Source: Stomoxys calcitrans (taxonomy: Eukaryota; Arthropoda; Insecta; Diptera; Muscidae). From it: a stretch of DNA of 64,000 bases. The stretch spans positions 57,888,561 through 57,952,560 of the forward strand of contig NC_081552.1 in assembly GCF_963082655.1 (NCBI RefSeq). Direction: 5' to 3'. A program made the translations under genes and the position numbers. Within the stretch, counting starts at the first letter, position 1, and each line of letters begins with the position of its first letter. Below, one piece after another: positions 10,609 to 22,506 of this stretch. The notes under the pieces were generated by a model, which was given only the letters and a program-made list of their open reading frames with translations, made no database searches and was not told where the DNA came from.

Positions 10609-12291
10609 AACAAGTAAAAAGGCGTTAAGTTCGGCCGGGGCGAACTTTGGATACCCACCACCTCGGGTATATATGTAAACCATCTTTCATCAAAACTTGG
10701 TGAAAATTTCATAACTTATGTCCCATATCAGTTATTGTATATCAAAATAATTTCCGATTTGTACCATATACTAATAAGTACACTTGCTATATCTAAAAAT
10801 AAACCGATCTGAACTATATACAACACGGATGTCGAAAACCCTAGCATAAGTTACTGTGTCAAATTTCAGTGAAATCGGATTATAAATACGCCTTTTATGG
10901 GGTCAAGACTTTAAATCGAGATATCGGTCTACATGGCAGCTATATCCAAATCTGGACCGATTTGGGCCAAGTTGCATAAAAATGTCGAAGAGCCTAAAAC
11001 AAAGCAATGTCCCAAATTTCGGCGAAATCGGCGGACAATAAATGCCTCTTTTATGGTCCCAAAACCTTAAATCGAGAGGTCGGTCTATATGGCAGCTATA
11101 TTCAAATCTGGACCGATCTGGGCAAAGTTGAAGAAGGACGTCGAAGAGCCTAATTAAACTCACTGTCTCAAATTTCAGGGACATCGGACAATAAATGCGT
11201 CTTTTATGGCCCCAAAACCTAAAACGGAGAGATCGGTCTATATGGCAGCTATATTCAAATCTGGATGGATCTGGGCAAAGTTGAAGAAAGACGTCGAAGA
11301 GCCTAACTAAACTCACTGTCTTAAATTTCAGCGACATCGGACAATAAATGATCATTTTATGGGTCCAAAACCATAAATCAAGAAATCGGTCTATATGGCA
11401 GCTATATGCAAATCTGAACCGATCTGGACCAAATTGAAAAAGATATCGAAGGGCCTAACACAATTCACTGTCCCAAATTCCAGCAAAATCGGACAATAAG
11501 TGTGGCTTTTATGGGTTTAACACCATAAATCGGAGGATCGGTCTATAAGGCAGCTATATCCAAAACTGAACCGATCTGAGCCAAATTGACAAAGGATGTC
11601 GACTTTACTCAATTTACTGTCCCGAATTTCATCAAAATCGGATAATAAATGTGGCTTTTGTGGGCCTAGGGCCCTAAACCGGGGGATCGGTCTATATGGC
11701 AGCTATATCCAAATCTGAACCTATCTGGGTCAAATTAACGAAGGAAGTCGAAAGGCCTTACACAACTCACTGTCCCAAATTTCAGCGAAATCGGATAGTA
11801 AATGTGGCTTTTATGGGCCGTAGACCCTAAATCGGAGGATCGGTCTATATGGCAGATATATCCAAATCTGAACCGATCTGAGCCAAATTGACGAAGGATG
11901 TCGAAGGGCCTAACACAACTTACTGCCCCAAATTTCAGCAAAATCGGAAAATAAATGTGGCTTTCATGGGCCTAAGACCCTAAATCGGCGGATCGGTCTA
12001 TATGGGGGCTATATCAAGATATAGTCCGATATAGCCCATCTTCGAACTTAACCTGCTTATGGACAAAAAAATTTTCTGTGCAAAATTTCAGCTCAATATC
12101 TCTATTTTTAAAGACTGTAGCGTGATTTCAACAGACAGACGGACAGACGGACATGTCTAGATCGTCTTAGATTTTTACGCTGATCAAGAATATATATACA
12201 ATACTTTTTAGGGTCGGAAATGGATATTTCGATGTGTTGCAAACGGAATAACAAAATGAATATACCCCCATCCTTCGGTGGTGGGTATAAA
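10609..12291 (+). mobile_element. HINE-B element, full length
   Basis: It starts AACAAGTAAAAAGGCGTT, then TTCGGCCGGGGCGAA and the subterminal ATACCCACCACC. About nine array units (TATATGGCAGCTATATCC recurring) follow, then the CAGACGGACAGACGGACATG run (12130-12152), the TATATATA core and the 3' hairpin ending GGTGGTGGGTATAAA. It abuts a HINE-A on its 5' side and an endonuclease fragment on its 3' side. One of the best full-length HINE-B copies here. Confidence 0.88.
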
Positions 12292-12515
12292 AATACCATG
12301 ATCTGTGGAACTGCAGTTGGAATGTCCAGACTCTTTATAGAGTAAGTGCATTATACGCACTGGCGGATGTATTGGAAAAGTACAAGGTAGATATACCCAC
12401 CTAACAGGAAGTGCAATGGATCGGCAAGGGCGTTGCCAAACCAAACTATGGCAAACTATACTATAGCTGTTATAAGCCAAAATATAAAGTGGGCTGTGGA
12501 ACTGTGGTTAGAAGG
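12292..12515 (+). pseudogene. Non-LTR retrotransposon fragment: N-terminal endonuclease domain
   Basis: Plus-strand frames read WNVQTLYRVSALYALADVLE, KYKVDIPT, a stop, QEVQWIGKG, then YGKLYYSCYKPKYKVGCG. This matches the start of an EEP endonuclease (WNVRTLYR-G-L--L---L--YK-DI-ALQE-RW-G-G), including the metal-binding Glu of QE. The stop falls where ALQE should be, so the copy is dead. It may belong to the same family as the minus-strand endonuclease pieces at 2601-4759, but the two do not overlap enough to tell. Confidence 0.7.
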
Positions 12516-12655
12516 CTATATTTGAATATAGCTGCCATATAGACTGACCTCCCAATTTAAGGTCATGAGCCCATACAAGGCGCATTTATTACCCGACGTT
12601 GCTGAAATGTGGCACAAGAACCGATGTTAATGCTGCTTTTGCTTTTTTACTTGTT
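12516..12655 (-). mobile_element. HINE-B 5' fragment
   Basis: One diverged array unit (ATATAGCTGCCATATAGACT) followed by a 5' terminus (minus-strand AACAAGTAAAAAAGC). The palindrome block is missing. It abuts the 3' end of the next HINE-B. Confidence 0.65.
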
Positions 12656-13849
12656 ATACCCACCACCGACGGATGGGGGTATATTCATTTTGTCATTCCG
12701 TTTGCAAAACATCGAAATATCCATTTCCGACCCTATAAAGTATATATATTCTTGATCAGCGTAAAAATCTAAGACGATCTAGTCATGTCCGTCCGTCTGT
12801 CTGTTGAAATCACGCTACAGTCTTTCAAAAAAGAGATATTGAGCTGAAATTTTGCACAAACTCTTTTTTTGTCCATAAGCAGGTTAAGTTCGAAGATGGG
12901 CTATATCGGACTATATATGTATATAGCCCCCATATAGACCGATCCGCCGATTTAGGGTCTTAGGCCCATAATAGCCTCATTTGTAATCCGATTTTGCTGA
13001 AATTTGGGGCAGTGAGTTGCGTTAGCCCCTTCGACATCCTTCGTCAATTTGGCTCAGATCGGTTCAAATTTGGATATAGCTGCCATATAGACCGATCCTC
13101 CGATTTAGGGTCTTAGGCCCATAAAAGCCACATTTATTATCCGATTTTGCTGAAATATGGGACAGTGAGTTATATTGGGCCCTTCGACATCCTCCGTAAA
13201 TTTGGCCCTGATCGGTTCAAATTTGGATATAGCTGCCATATAGACCGATCCTCCGATTTAGGGTCTTAAGACCATAAAAGCCAAATTTATTATCCGATTT
13301 TGCTGAAATATGGGACAGTGAGTAACGTTGGGCCCTTCGACATCCTCCGACAATTTGGCCCAGATCGGTCCAGATTTGCATATAGCTGCCATATAGACCG
13401 ATCCTCAGATTTAGGGTCTTAGGCCCATTAAAGCCGCATTGTGAGGCCCTTCGACATATTTCTTCAATTTGCCACTGATCGGTTCAGATTTGGACATAGC
13501 TGCCATATACACGATCTCTCGATTTAAGGTTTTGGGCCCATAAAAAGCGCATTTATTGTCCGATGTCGCCGAATTTAGGACAGTGAGGTGTGTTGGGCTT
13601 TTCGATGTTGGTCTTCAATTTGGCTCAGATCGAACCAGATTTGGATATAGCTGCCATATAGACCGATCCCTCGGTTGAACAATGACTTGTACTTATAAGC
13701 ATTTGGTCTAAATCGTTTGATATGTCTATATAGCTGCTATGGGGCATAAGGTATGCATTTTTCACTGGATTTTGACGAAAGGTTCTTCATATATATATCC
13801 GAGGTGGTGGGTATCCAAAGTTCGGCCCGGCCGAACTTAACGCCTTTTT
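12656..13849 (-). mobile_element. HINE-B element, 5' end cut
   Basis: The 3' hairpin is at 12656-12685 and a short GTCC/GTCT run at 12787-12803, then about six array units. The 5' palindrome is present at 13822-13838, but the last bases (TTACTTGTT) are replaced by the 3' end of a HINE-A at 13850. A later HINE-A end joined here. Confidence 0.85.
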
Positions 13850-14241
13850 ATACCCTCCACCATAAGATGGGGGTATACTAATTTCGTCATTCTGTTTCTA
13901 ACTACTCGAAATATTCGTCTGCGACCCCATTCGTCTGCGACCCCAAGAAGTCCAGACCCAAGATCGGTTTATATGGCAGCTATATCAAAACATGGACCGA
14001 TATGGTCCAACCGACCTACACCAATAAGAAGTATTTGTGCAAAATTTCAAGCGGCTAGCTTTACTCCTTCGGAAGTTAGCGTGCTTTTGACAGACAGACG
14101 GACGGACATAGCTAGATTGATATAAAATTTCGCGATGATGAAGAATATATATACTTTATGGGGTCTCAGTCGAATATTTCGAGTAGTTACAAACAGAATG
14201 ACGAAATTAGTTTACCCCCCATCCTATGGTGGAGGGTATAA
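13850..14241. mobile_element. Rearranged HINE-A: two 3' ends facing outwards
   Basis: Bases 13850-13945 are a HINE-A 3' end in minus orientation, with a short duplicated stretch GTCTGCGACCCCA. At about 13946 the sequence switches to the plus orientation: the last array unit, a short GACGGACGG run, the core, and a 3' end at 14241. The inverted arrangement points to a deletion or inversion between two elements. Confidence 0.7.
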
Positions 14242-14243
14242 AA

Positions 14244-14352
14244 AGACAATTAAACGTGTGTTAAGTTCAGCTAGGCCGAATCTCAAAAACTCTCCACCAT
14301 GGATCGCATATGTCAAGTTCTTTGTCCGATATCTCTTTATAAATGAAGCTTT
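14244..14352 (+). mobile_element. HINE-A 5' end stub, diverged
   Basis: A 5' terminus of HINE-A (GTGTGTTAAGTTCAGCTAGG, CTCTCCACCATGGATCGCAT) with the palindrome partly eroded. It breaks off at about 14352, where a HINE-B 3' half begins. Confidence 0.7.
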
Positions 14353-14663
14353 AATAGGCTTATAACCTTATTTCGGCAGATCGGTCTATATGGGGGCTAT
14401 ATGAAGATATAGTCCTATATAGCTCATCTTAGAACTTAGCCTACCTATGGACAAAAAAAGAATCTCTGCAAAGTTTCAGCTCTTTCTATATCTCTATTTT
14501 TAAAGACTGTAGCTAGGTTTCAACAGGTAGTCGGACGGACAGGCATGGTTGTATGGTCTTCGATTTAGACAACGATCATAGGGTCGGAAATAGATATTTC
14601 GAATTCTTGCAAACGAAATGACATAATTAATATACGCCCATCTTTTGATGGTGGGTATAAAAA
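14353..14663 (+). mobile_element. HINE-B 3' half
   Basis: The last array unit, a short GTCGGACGGACAGGC run, the GGGTCGGAAATAGATATTTCG core and a 3' end TGATGGTGGGTATAAAAA. The same 3' end follows the assembly gap at 31578-31620, so this is the upstream part of the block present in two copies. Confidence 0.75.
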
Positions 14664-14777
14664 TTGCCTTTTCTATACAATAGTATAGCACCCGTTTAAA
14701 ATGATATGTGTTGTAAAAATTTTACTTAAAACCCTAGATGCGTTTCATCATATCCTCTTTACAAAATTAAAAACAAA
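14664..14777. other. Non-HINE spacer shared with 31621-31736
   Basis: About 113 bp (TGCCTTTTCTATACAATAGT onward) with no recognisable coding or terminal signal. It recurs almost unchanged at 31621-31736, where it leads directly into HINE-C. Here it is cut off from HINE-C by 4.25 kb of HINE-A, so those HINE-A copies are extra in copy A. Confidence 0.7.
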
Positions 14778-15885
14778 CTAGGCAAAAAAGGATATAAGAA
14801 AAGATTTGCTCTGCTATTAGAGCGATATCAAGATATGGTCCGGTTTGGACCACAATTAAATTATATTATGTTGGAGACCTGTGTAAAATGTCAGCCAATT
14901 CGAATAAGAATTGCGCCCTTTGTGGGCTCAAGAAGTTAAATAGAGAGATCGATTTATATGGGAGCTATATCAGGCTATAAACCGATTCAGACCATAATAA
15001 ACACGTATGTTAATGGTCAAGAGAGAATCCGTCGTACAAAATTTCAGGCAAATCGGATAATAATTGCGACCTCTAGAAGCTCAAGAAGTCAAGATCCCAT
15101 ATCGGTTTATATGGCAGCTATATCAGGTTATGAACCGATTTGAACCATATTTGGCACAGTTGTTGGATATCATAACAAAATACTACGTGCCAAAATTCAT
15201 TCAAATTGGATAAGAATTGCGCCCTCTAGAGGCTCAAGAAGTCAAGACCCAAGATCGGTTTATATGGCAGCTATATCAGGTTATGGACCGATTTGAACCA
15301 TACTTGGCACTGTTGCTGGATATCGTAACAAAACACGTCGTGCAAAATTTCATTCCAATCGGATAAGAATTGCGCACTCTAGAGGCTCAAGAAGTCAAGA
15401 CCCAAGATCGGTTTATTGACAGCTATATAAGGTTATGGACCGATTTGAATCATACTTGACACAGTTGTTGGATGTCATAACAAAACACGTCGTGCAAAAT
15501 TTCATTCCAATCGGATAAGACTTGCGCACTCTAGAGGCTCAAGAAGTCAAGACCCAAGATCGGTTTATATGGCAGCTATATCAAAACATGGACCGATATG
15601 GCCCATTTACAATACCAACCGACCTACACTAATAAGAAGTATTTGTGCAAAATTTCAAGCGGCTAGCTTTACTCCTTCGGAAGTTAGCGTGCTTTCGACA
15701 GACAGACGGACGGACGGACGGACGGACGGACGGACGGACAGACGGACGGACATGGCTAGATCGACATAAAATTTCACGACGATCAAGAATATATATACTT
15801 TATGGGGTCTCAGACGAATATTTCGAGTAGTTACAAACAGAATGACGAAATTAGTATACCCCCCATCTTATGGTGGAGGGTATAA
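14778..15885 (+). mobile_element. HINE-A element, 5' truncated
   Basis: It begins inside the 5' region (TAGGCAAAAAAGGATATAAG), without the palindrome. It then has about six array units, a GACGGACG microsatellite (15700-15752), the core and the complete 3' hairpin. The next HINE-A starts two bases later. Confidence 0.85.
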
Positions 15886-15887
15886 CA

Positions 15888-18800
15888 AACAAGTAAAAGC
15901 GTGCTAAGTTCGGCTGGGCCGAATCTTATATACCCTCCACCATGGATCGCATTTGTCGAGTTCTTTTCCCGGCATCTCTTCTTATGCAAAAAAAAAGGAT
16001 ATAAGAAAAGATTTGCTCTGCTATTAGAGCGAGACATGGAGACCTGTGTAAAATGTCTGCCAATTCGAATAAGAATTGCGCTCTTTGTGAGCTCAAAAAG
16101 TAAAATATGGAGATCGATTTATATGGGAGCTGTATCGGGCTATGGACCGATTCAGACCATAATAAACACGTATGTTGATGGTCATGAATGAATCCGTCGT
16201 ATAAAATTTCAGGCAAATCTGATAATAATTGCGACCTCTAGAGGCTCAAGAAGTCAAGATCCCAGATCGGTTTATATGGCAGCTATATCAGGTTATGAAC
16301 CGACTTGTACTTTACTTGACACAGTTGTTGAAAGTAACAATAAAATAACGTCTTGCGAAATTTCAGCCAAATCGGATAGGAATTGCGCCCTCTAGAAGCT
16401 CAAGAAGTCAAGTCCCCAGATCTGTTTATATGACAGCTATATCAGGTTATGAATCGATTTGAACCATATTTGGCACAGTTGTTGGATATCATAACAAAAA
16501 ACTACGTGCCAAAATTCATTCAAATTGGATAAGAATTGCGCCCTCTAGAGGCTCAAGAAGTCAAGATCCCAGATCGGTTTATATGGCAGCTATATCAGGT
16601 TATGAACCGACTTGTACTTTATTTGACACAGTTGTTGAAAGTAACAATAACAAGTAAAAGCGTGCTAAGTTCGGCCGGGCCGAATCTTATATACCCTCCA
16701 CCATGGAGCGCATTTGTCAGTTCTTTTCCCGGCATCTCTTCTTAGGCAAAAAATGATATAAGAAAAGAAAGAAAGAAAAAACCTGCTATTAGAGCGATAT
16801 CAAGATATGATCCGGTTTAGACCACAATTAAATTATATGTTGGAGACCTGTGTAAAATGTCAGCCAATTCGAATAAGAATTGCGCCCTTTGGGGGTTCAA
16901 AAAGTAAAATAGAGAGATCGATTTATATGGGAGCTGTATCGGGCTATAGACCGATTCAGACCATAATAAACACGTATGTTGATGGTCATGAGAGGATCCG
17001 TCGTACAAAATTTCAGGCAAATCATCAGAATTTCGCTCTCTAGAGGCCCAAGAAGTCAAGACCCAAGATAGGTTTATATGGCAGCTACATCAGGTTATGG
17101 ACCGATTTGAACCATACTTGGCACAGTTGTTGGATATCATAACAAAACACGTGGTGCAAAATTTCATTCTCATCGGATAAGAATTGGGCACCCTAGAGCC
17201 TCAAGAAGTCAAGACCCTAGATCGGTTTATATGACAGCTATATAAGGTTATGGACCGATTTCAACCATACTTGGCACAGTTGTTGGATATCATAACAAAA
17301 CACGTCGTGCAGAATTTCATTCCAATCGGATAGGAATTGCGCACTCTAGAGGCTCAAGAAGTCAAGACCCAAGATCGGTTTATATGACAGCTATATAAGG
17401 TTATGGACCGATTTGAACCAAAATTGGCACAGTTGTTGGATATAATAACGAAACACGTCTTGCAAAATTTCATTCCAATCGGATAATAATTGCGCACTCT
17501 AGAGGTTCAGGAAGTCAAGACCCAAGATCGGTTTATATGGCAGCTATATCAGATTATGAACCGATTTGAACCATACTTGGCACAAATGTTGGATATCATA
17601 ACAAAACACGTCGTGCAAAATTTCATTCCAATCGGATAAGAATTGCGCACTCTAGAGGCTCAGAAAGTCAAGACCCAAGATCGGTTTATATGGCAGCTAT
17701 ATCAAAACATGGACCGATATGGCCCATTTACAATACCAACCGACCTACACTAATAAGAAGTATTTGTGCAAAATTTCAAGCGGCTAGCTTTACTCCTTCG
17801 GAAGTTAGCGTGCTTTCGACAGACAGACGGACGGACGGACGGACGGACGGACGGACGGACGGACGGACAGACGGACGGACATGGCTAGATCGACATAAAA
17901 TTTCACGACGATCAAGAATATATATACTTTATAGGGTCTCAGACGAATATTTCGAGAAGTTACAAACAGAATGACGAAATTAGTATACCCCCCATCTTAT
18001 GGTGGAGGGTATAAAAAAACGTCTTGCGAAATTTCAGCCAAATCGGATAGGAATTGCGCCCTCTAGAAGCTCAAGAAGTCAAGTCCCCAGATCTGTTTAT
18101 ATGACAGCTATATCAGGTTATGAATCGATTTGAACCATATGAGGCACAGTTGTTGGATATCATAACAAAATACTACGTGCCAAAATTCATTCAAATTGGA
18201 TAAGAATTGCGCCCTCTAGAGGCTCAAGAAGTCAAGACCCAAGATCGGTTTATATGACAGCTATATAAGGTTATGGACCGATTTGAACCATACTTGGCAC
18301 AGTTATTGGATATCGTAACAAAACACGTTGTGCAAGATTTCATTCCAATCGGATAAGAATTGCGCACTCTAGAGGCTCAAGAAGTCAAGACCCCAGATCG
18401 GTTTATATGGCAGCTATATCAGGTTATGAACCGATTTAAACCATACTTAGCACGGTTGTTGGATATAATAACAAAACACGTTGTGCAAAATTTCATTCCA
18501 ATCGGATAAGAATTGCGCCCTCTAGAGGCTCAAGAAGTCAAGACCCAAGATCGGTTTATATGGCAGCTATATCAGGTTATGGGCCGATTTGAACCATACT
18601 TGGCACAGTTGTTGGATATCATAGCAAAACACGTCGTGCCAAATTTCATCCCAATCGTATAAGAATTGCGCACTCTAGAGGCTTAAGAAGTCAAGACCCA
18701 AGATCGGTTTATATGGCAGCTATATCAAAACATGGACCGATATGGCCCATTTACAATACCAACCGACCTACACTAATAAGAAGTATTTGTGCAAAATTTC

Positions 18801-19031
18801 AAGCGGCTAGCTTTACTCCTTCGGAAGTTAGCGTGCTTTCGACAGACAGACGGACGGACGGACGGACGGACGGACGGACGGACGGACAGACGGACGGACA
18901 TGGCTAGATCGACATAAAATTTCACGACGATCAAGAATATATATACTTTATGGGGTCTCAGACGAATATTTCGAGTAGTTACAATCAGAATGACGAAATT
19001 AGTATACCCCCCATCTTATGGTGGAGGGTAT
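15888..19031 (+). mobile_element. HINE-A element interrupted by another HINE-A
   Basis: The 5' terminus is at 15888. The array runs to GTAACAATAA at 16650, is broken by the copy at 16649-18013, and resumes with AAACGTCTTGCGAAATTTC at 18016. It ends at a complete 3' hairpin at 19031, with a microsatellite at 18843-18900. Both sides of the break match one uninterrupted array unit seen at 9850-9890, so the nesting is secure. The 5' part has lost part of the segment near 16030. Confidence 0.85.
16649..18013 (+). mobile_element. HINE-A element nested in HINE-A
   Basis: Complete, with 5' terminus AACAAGTAAAAGCGTGC at 16649 and 3' GGTGGAGGGTATAA at 18013. A GAAAGAAAGAAAAAACC stretch in the 5' part is private to this copy. 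Its GACG microsatellite is one of the longer ones (17822-17880). No target duplication is evident in the host unit. Confidence 0.87.
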
Positions 19032-19713
19032 AAAAACTAGTAAAAACCTACTAAGTTCGGCCGGGTCGTGTCTTGGGTACCCACCACCTTGGATTCCGCT
19101 AAAAATTTACTTTTATCAATTCAGTTCGTATTTGAATAATTATTTTGGAACAATTAAGGAGGCCTATATCAGTACATAAACCGATTCAGATCATATTTGG
19201 TACAGATTTTGGAAATATATGTGCCATTTTTTCATCCAAAGTCTTTCTTCCAAATTTCAGATATATCAGGTGAAAATTGTGTCTTCTAGGTGCTCAAGCA
19301 GTCAAATCCGGGGGTCGGTTAATATGTATAATATATTATATAGACTTATTCGGATCATACTAGGTACAGATGTTGAAAGTCGAAACAGAGGCATTTGTGC
19401 CAAATTTCAGCTAAATAGGTTAAGATAGGGCTCAAGACATCAAAACTGGGAATCGGTTTAAATGGGGACTTTATTCAAATCTGACATGGCCCGTTTGAAA
19501 TTCGCAATGACCAACATCGATAAGAAGTATCGGTGCAAAATTTCAAATGGATATCTTTATCGTTTTAAACGCTATCGTGAGTTCGACAGACTTACATAGC
19601 TAAATCGAATCAAGAAATGACTCTACGCCGATCGGTATACTTAACAACGGTATACTTTTTATCATTGCAAACAATTGTAAAAAGTTATAATACCCTGTAC
19701 CGCAGGCTATATG
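19032..19713 (+). mobile_element. HINE-C element (copy A)
   Basis: It starts CTAGTAAAAACCTACTAAG with a TTCGGCCGGGTCG half-palindrome and GGGTACCCACCACC. Diverged array-like units (ATATATCAGGTGAAAATTG, GTTAATATGTATAATATAT) follow, then a CGACAGACTTACATAGC core and a small 3' hairpin (CCCTGTACCGCAGG, about 19692-19706). The GTCY microsatellite is reduced to one or two units. A near-identical copy lies at 31737-32416. Confidence 0.7.
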
Positions 19714-20640
19714 AAGCAAACCAATGAAACATTTAGTCATATTCTGAGAATTTATCATGCAATGACTAGTGACATTTTTATTAACTGACAAAATTCTGTC
19801 CCTTTGCATGGTCACCACAGGCACGCTTGCAGAAGTCCAGACTCTGAACTCAATTTTACCCGGTTTTCAAGCATAAATCGGCCGATACTGTTGCAATTCG
19901 ATATTCGTACAAAGTCCATCAATCGTCGCTGGCTTATTGGCATAGACCAGGACTTGTCGCAGTCCCACAGGAAATATTCTAATGACGGCTAATTGCGCTA
20001 CTGAGGCGGCCAATCGACTGAATCATTTCGTGAGATAACACGTTCTCTTAACTTAGTTTCCAATAAATTGATAGTGACATTCTCTGTATGGCTTGTGGAG
20101 CTGTGTGGCTTGTAGCATTTGTTGGAACCAAATGTCCTTCAAGTCCATGTCATCAAATTGGACTGAAAAATATTATGTTATCATTGAACGGTAGTGATTC
20201 CCATTCACAGTAATGTGCCGGTTTTGATCATCCGGAAGAAGTACGGCTCAAAGACGCCGCCTGCGCTTAAACCGCACGAAACCCTAATTTTTTCGGGATG
20301 CAATGATGACTCATGATGTACGTGTGGATTGCTATTGACGAAGCTAACCAGCCAGAAATGAGCCTTATCGCGGAAGATGATTTTTTGATGAAAACGATGA
20401 GACCACTGTCTCCGAATTTCTGTTGTAAATTTAAAAAATTTCAACTTGTTTTTGGCTCGTCTATCTTTCCGTCATGGAATGGCAAACCTTACTAAAGAGA
20501 AATGTCAGAAGAGCGGCACTAAATATGGCGTCGTTTGTTGTCCATGTTGGTCTTCTTTTGTAGCGTCCATGAAAAAAAAAACCCTGCGCAATTTGTTATA
20601 TGCATCACACAAATAGCGAAGTGGATTGCTTAATTCATAA
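19714..20640 (-). pseudogene. Dead Tc1/mariner-superfamily (DDE_3 type) transposase remnant, copy A
   Basis: Minus-strand frames read FHQKIIFRDKAHFWLVSFVN, then SSLHPEKIRVSCGL, FEPYFF and WFQQ. After a frameshift come ATSHTA, DWPPQ, a stop, and PSLEYFLWDCDKSW. This is the catalytic part of an insect mariner-like transposase (block order FSDEAHFWLNG, LHPEKVTVWCGL, WFQQDGATSHT, NWPPRSCDLTPLDYFLWGY). The first Asp survives. The second (QQDG) is lost in a frameshift, and the third region (SCDLTP) has stops and Asn for Asp. It is shared with copy B at 32417-33340, so it was dead before the block was duplicated. Confidence 0.8.
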
Positions 20641-21027
20641 TTAGATGCCACTAAAGGTAGTCATAAAATTCATAATTAGATGTCACTAAAGGTAGTATGT
20701 AATGCCGAGTATTTCGTAGAGGATTATTAAATTTAAATTTGCCAGTTATGAATAGTGAATCAATCGGACCACGCAATAATGTCCCAAAAATAGGGCTCTA
20801 AGCATGAAACGCTTCTTTTCAAGCAAGTCAATACGTTGAAAGAGGTTATCATAGGTAGGAAGAACTTCAGCCGAATTTCATAGTGATGCCTAGAATGATT
20901 CAATCCTACCTGAATAGCACTGGAAGAATGAGTTCCAAATCACGCAACAGTATTCCAATATAGGCTGGACTAAGCTTGTAAACAAACGCTTGGTCATATA
21001 AGGACAATCAAACTCCTTGGACCACCG
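20641..21027 (-). pseudogene. Non-LTR reverse transcriptase C-terminal (thumb) remnant, copy A, left part
   Basis: Minus-strand frames give LEYCCVIWNSFFQCYSGRIE, then LPTYDNLFQRIDLLEKKR, with stops. This resembles the RT thumb and tail of Jockey-like elements (SLVRPILEYGS-VW-P-Y---S-RIESVQK then LP-YE-RL-LI-L-TLE-RR). The piece is cut at 21027 by Transib and resumes at 26382-26458. The uncut version is at 33341-33804. Confidence 0.7.
21023..21027 (+). repeat. Transib target-site duplication, left (CACCG)
   Basis: CACCG directly precedes the element end CACAGTG and is repeated at 26377-26381. The uninterrupted paralogous site at 33723-33727 has a single CACCG. Five-base, GC-rich duplications are typical of Transib. 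Confidence 0.93.
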
Positions 21028-22458
21028 CACAGTGGGCCAAATGGCAAAAAAATTGGAAATAAGTCTACAACTTTTTATCTGTTGATTTTAGCCATACAAA
21101 ATGTTCTAGACATTTGTAGAGGAGGACAGAGGCTTTCAGAAAAGTGCTGTTGTTGGTCCATATCTTTAATACAGGGTGAGCTACAGGGTGTCAAAGTTGA
21201 CCACTTTTGACTTCTCCAAGCTTCTGGGGGCCATAACTTTTGATCTACTCAACCGATTTACATGATTTAGGACTCTAGAGAAAGAGCTTGACAAGATCTA
21301 AAAAACTTATGCATAAAGTACCATGCCATCGTGTACTGTTAAGGAGTTATGAATTGTTTAATTTTAAAATATGAAAATTTGGCCTTGGTTTTTTTCAGTG
21401 TTTTTTAAATAACTCCGTCAATTTTAAAGCTATAAACTTCATACTTCACACAAATTATGCCAGCATATGTGTGCATAAAATACAAAAGGAATCACGTGAA
21501 TATCTTTGGCGGTTTAAAAATGGCATCGTTTTCAATATGAAAAATATTTTTTTTGTCAAAAAATTGCAAAATTTTTCAAAAAAGATACTCCCATTTCCTT
21601 TAAGTTTTCGCAAACTTTGGCCGTCAAAGCATTATCATTTCTTTCCATTTTCACAAAGTCGAGGTATTAAGAAAAGTTTTAAGTGCTAATTTGGCTAATT
21701 TCGATATCAAACAACACCGTTATCTTAAGACCAAAATGGCCAATTTTTTTACTAAACTTCAAAAGTTTCTCACTGGAAAAAAAGTTCCACGGGGATTTTT
21801 TCGCTTTTTTTGAACTTAAATGAAAGCTTAAAATGTTCCCAACATTTTAAGGTATGTCTCGCCATATCCTAGCCATAAATGAGATCGTAGCGATCAAAAT
21901 ACTGAAAAAAGTCAATTTTCAAGTAGTGCTATATTCATTGCTAAAAAACAAGTATTACGTCACATTTTATTGCAAAGATGTTAAATAAACTTTTATTTGG
22001 TAACACTTCTTCTACAAAACACAAAAAGAATCATGGAAATATCTCTATTCTATTCCATTTTATGGAACCGGCAATAAAAAAGTCAATTTTTCAAAAAAGT
22101 CGAATTTCCCAAATTTTGTTTTTGTTGTCCTAATTGCACATGACACACTATAGCCATATTTACGCAACATACCTTATCGTAAAGGAAATTTTCATACCTT
22201 TCCAACAATGTATAAAACATTTCTCAACTCGGATTCTATCTACTCTAAAATTCATTTACACTTCATTAAACTCTATATAAAAATGTCTATTTGTGAAATG
22301 GAACCTTATATGGGGCCTACACTAAAACATTGATAGATTTGCCCAGGGTTTACAATACAAATGTGTTAGAATAAAAAAAGGTCTCCTGCCAAAGTTTAAA
22401 AAAATTGGAATAAAAATATGTGTTTTAGAGCGAAAACACTTCGCATCGGCGTGCGTTT
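21028..22458 (+). repeat. Transib left terminal inverted repeat
   Basis: It begins CACAGTG, identical to the consensus heptamer of vertebrate V(D)J recombination signals. An A-tract follows after 11 bases (AAAAAAATT). It ends at GCATCGGCGTGCGTTT. A 72-codon frame at 21471-21689 recurs unchanged in the right repeat at 25715-25933 because the repeats are copies; it has no coding signature. Confidence 0.92.
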
Positions 22459-22506
22459 ATATGTATATTAGCTACTCCCAAAATAAAAAAGCATTTTAGT
22501 TTTGTA
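22459..22506. other. Short spacer between left inverted repeat and transposase stop
   Basis: About 48 bp of AT-rich DNA downstream of the transposase stop. The transcript 3' end probably lies here or in the left inverted repeat. Confidence 0.5.

Noticed and set aside
20205..20444. Possible functional mariner transposase
   Set aside because: The second and third catalytic regions carry frameshifts, stops and an Asn replacement in both block copies.
21471..21689. 72-codon frame present identically in both Transib inverted repeats
   Set aside because: Identity follows from the repeats being copies. Low-complexity Phe/Lys-rich text without a recognisable domain.
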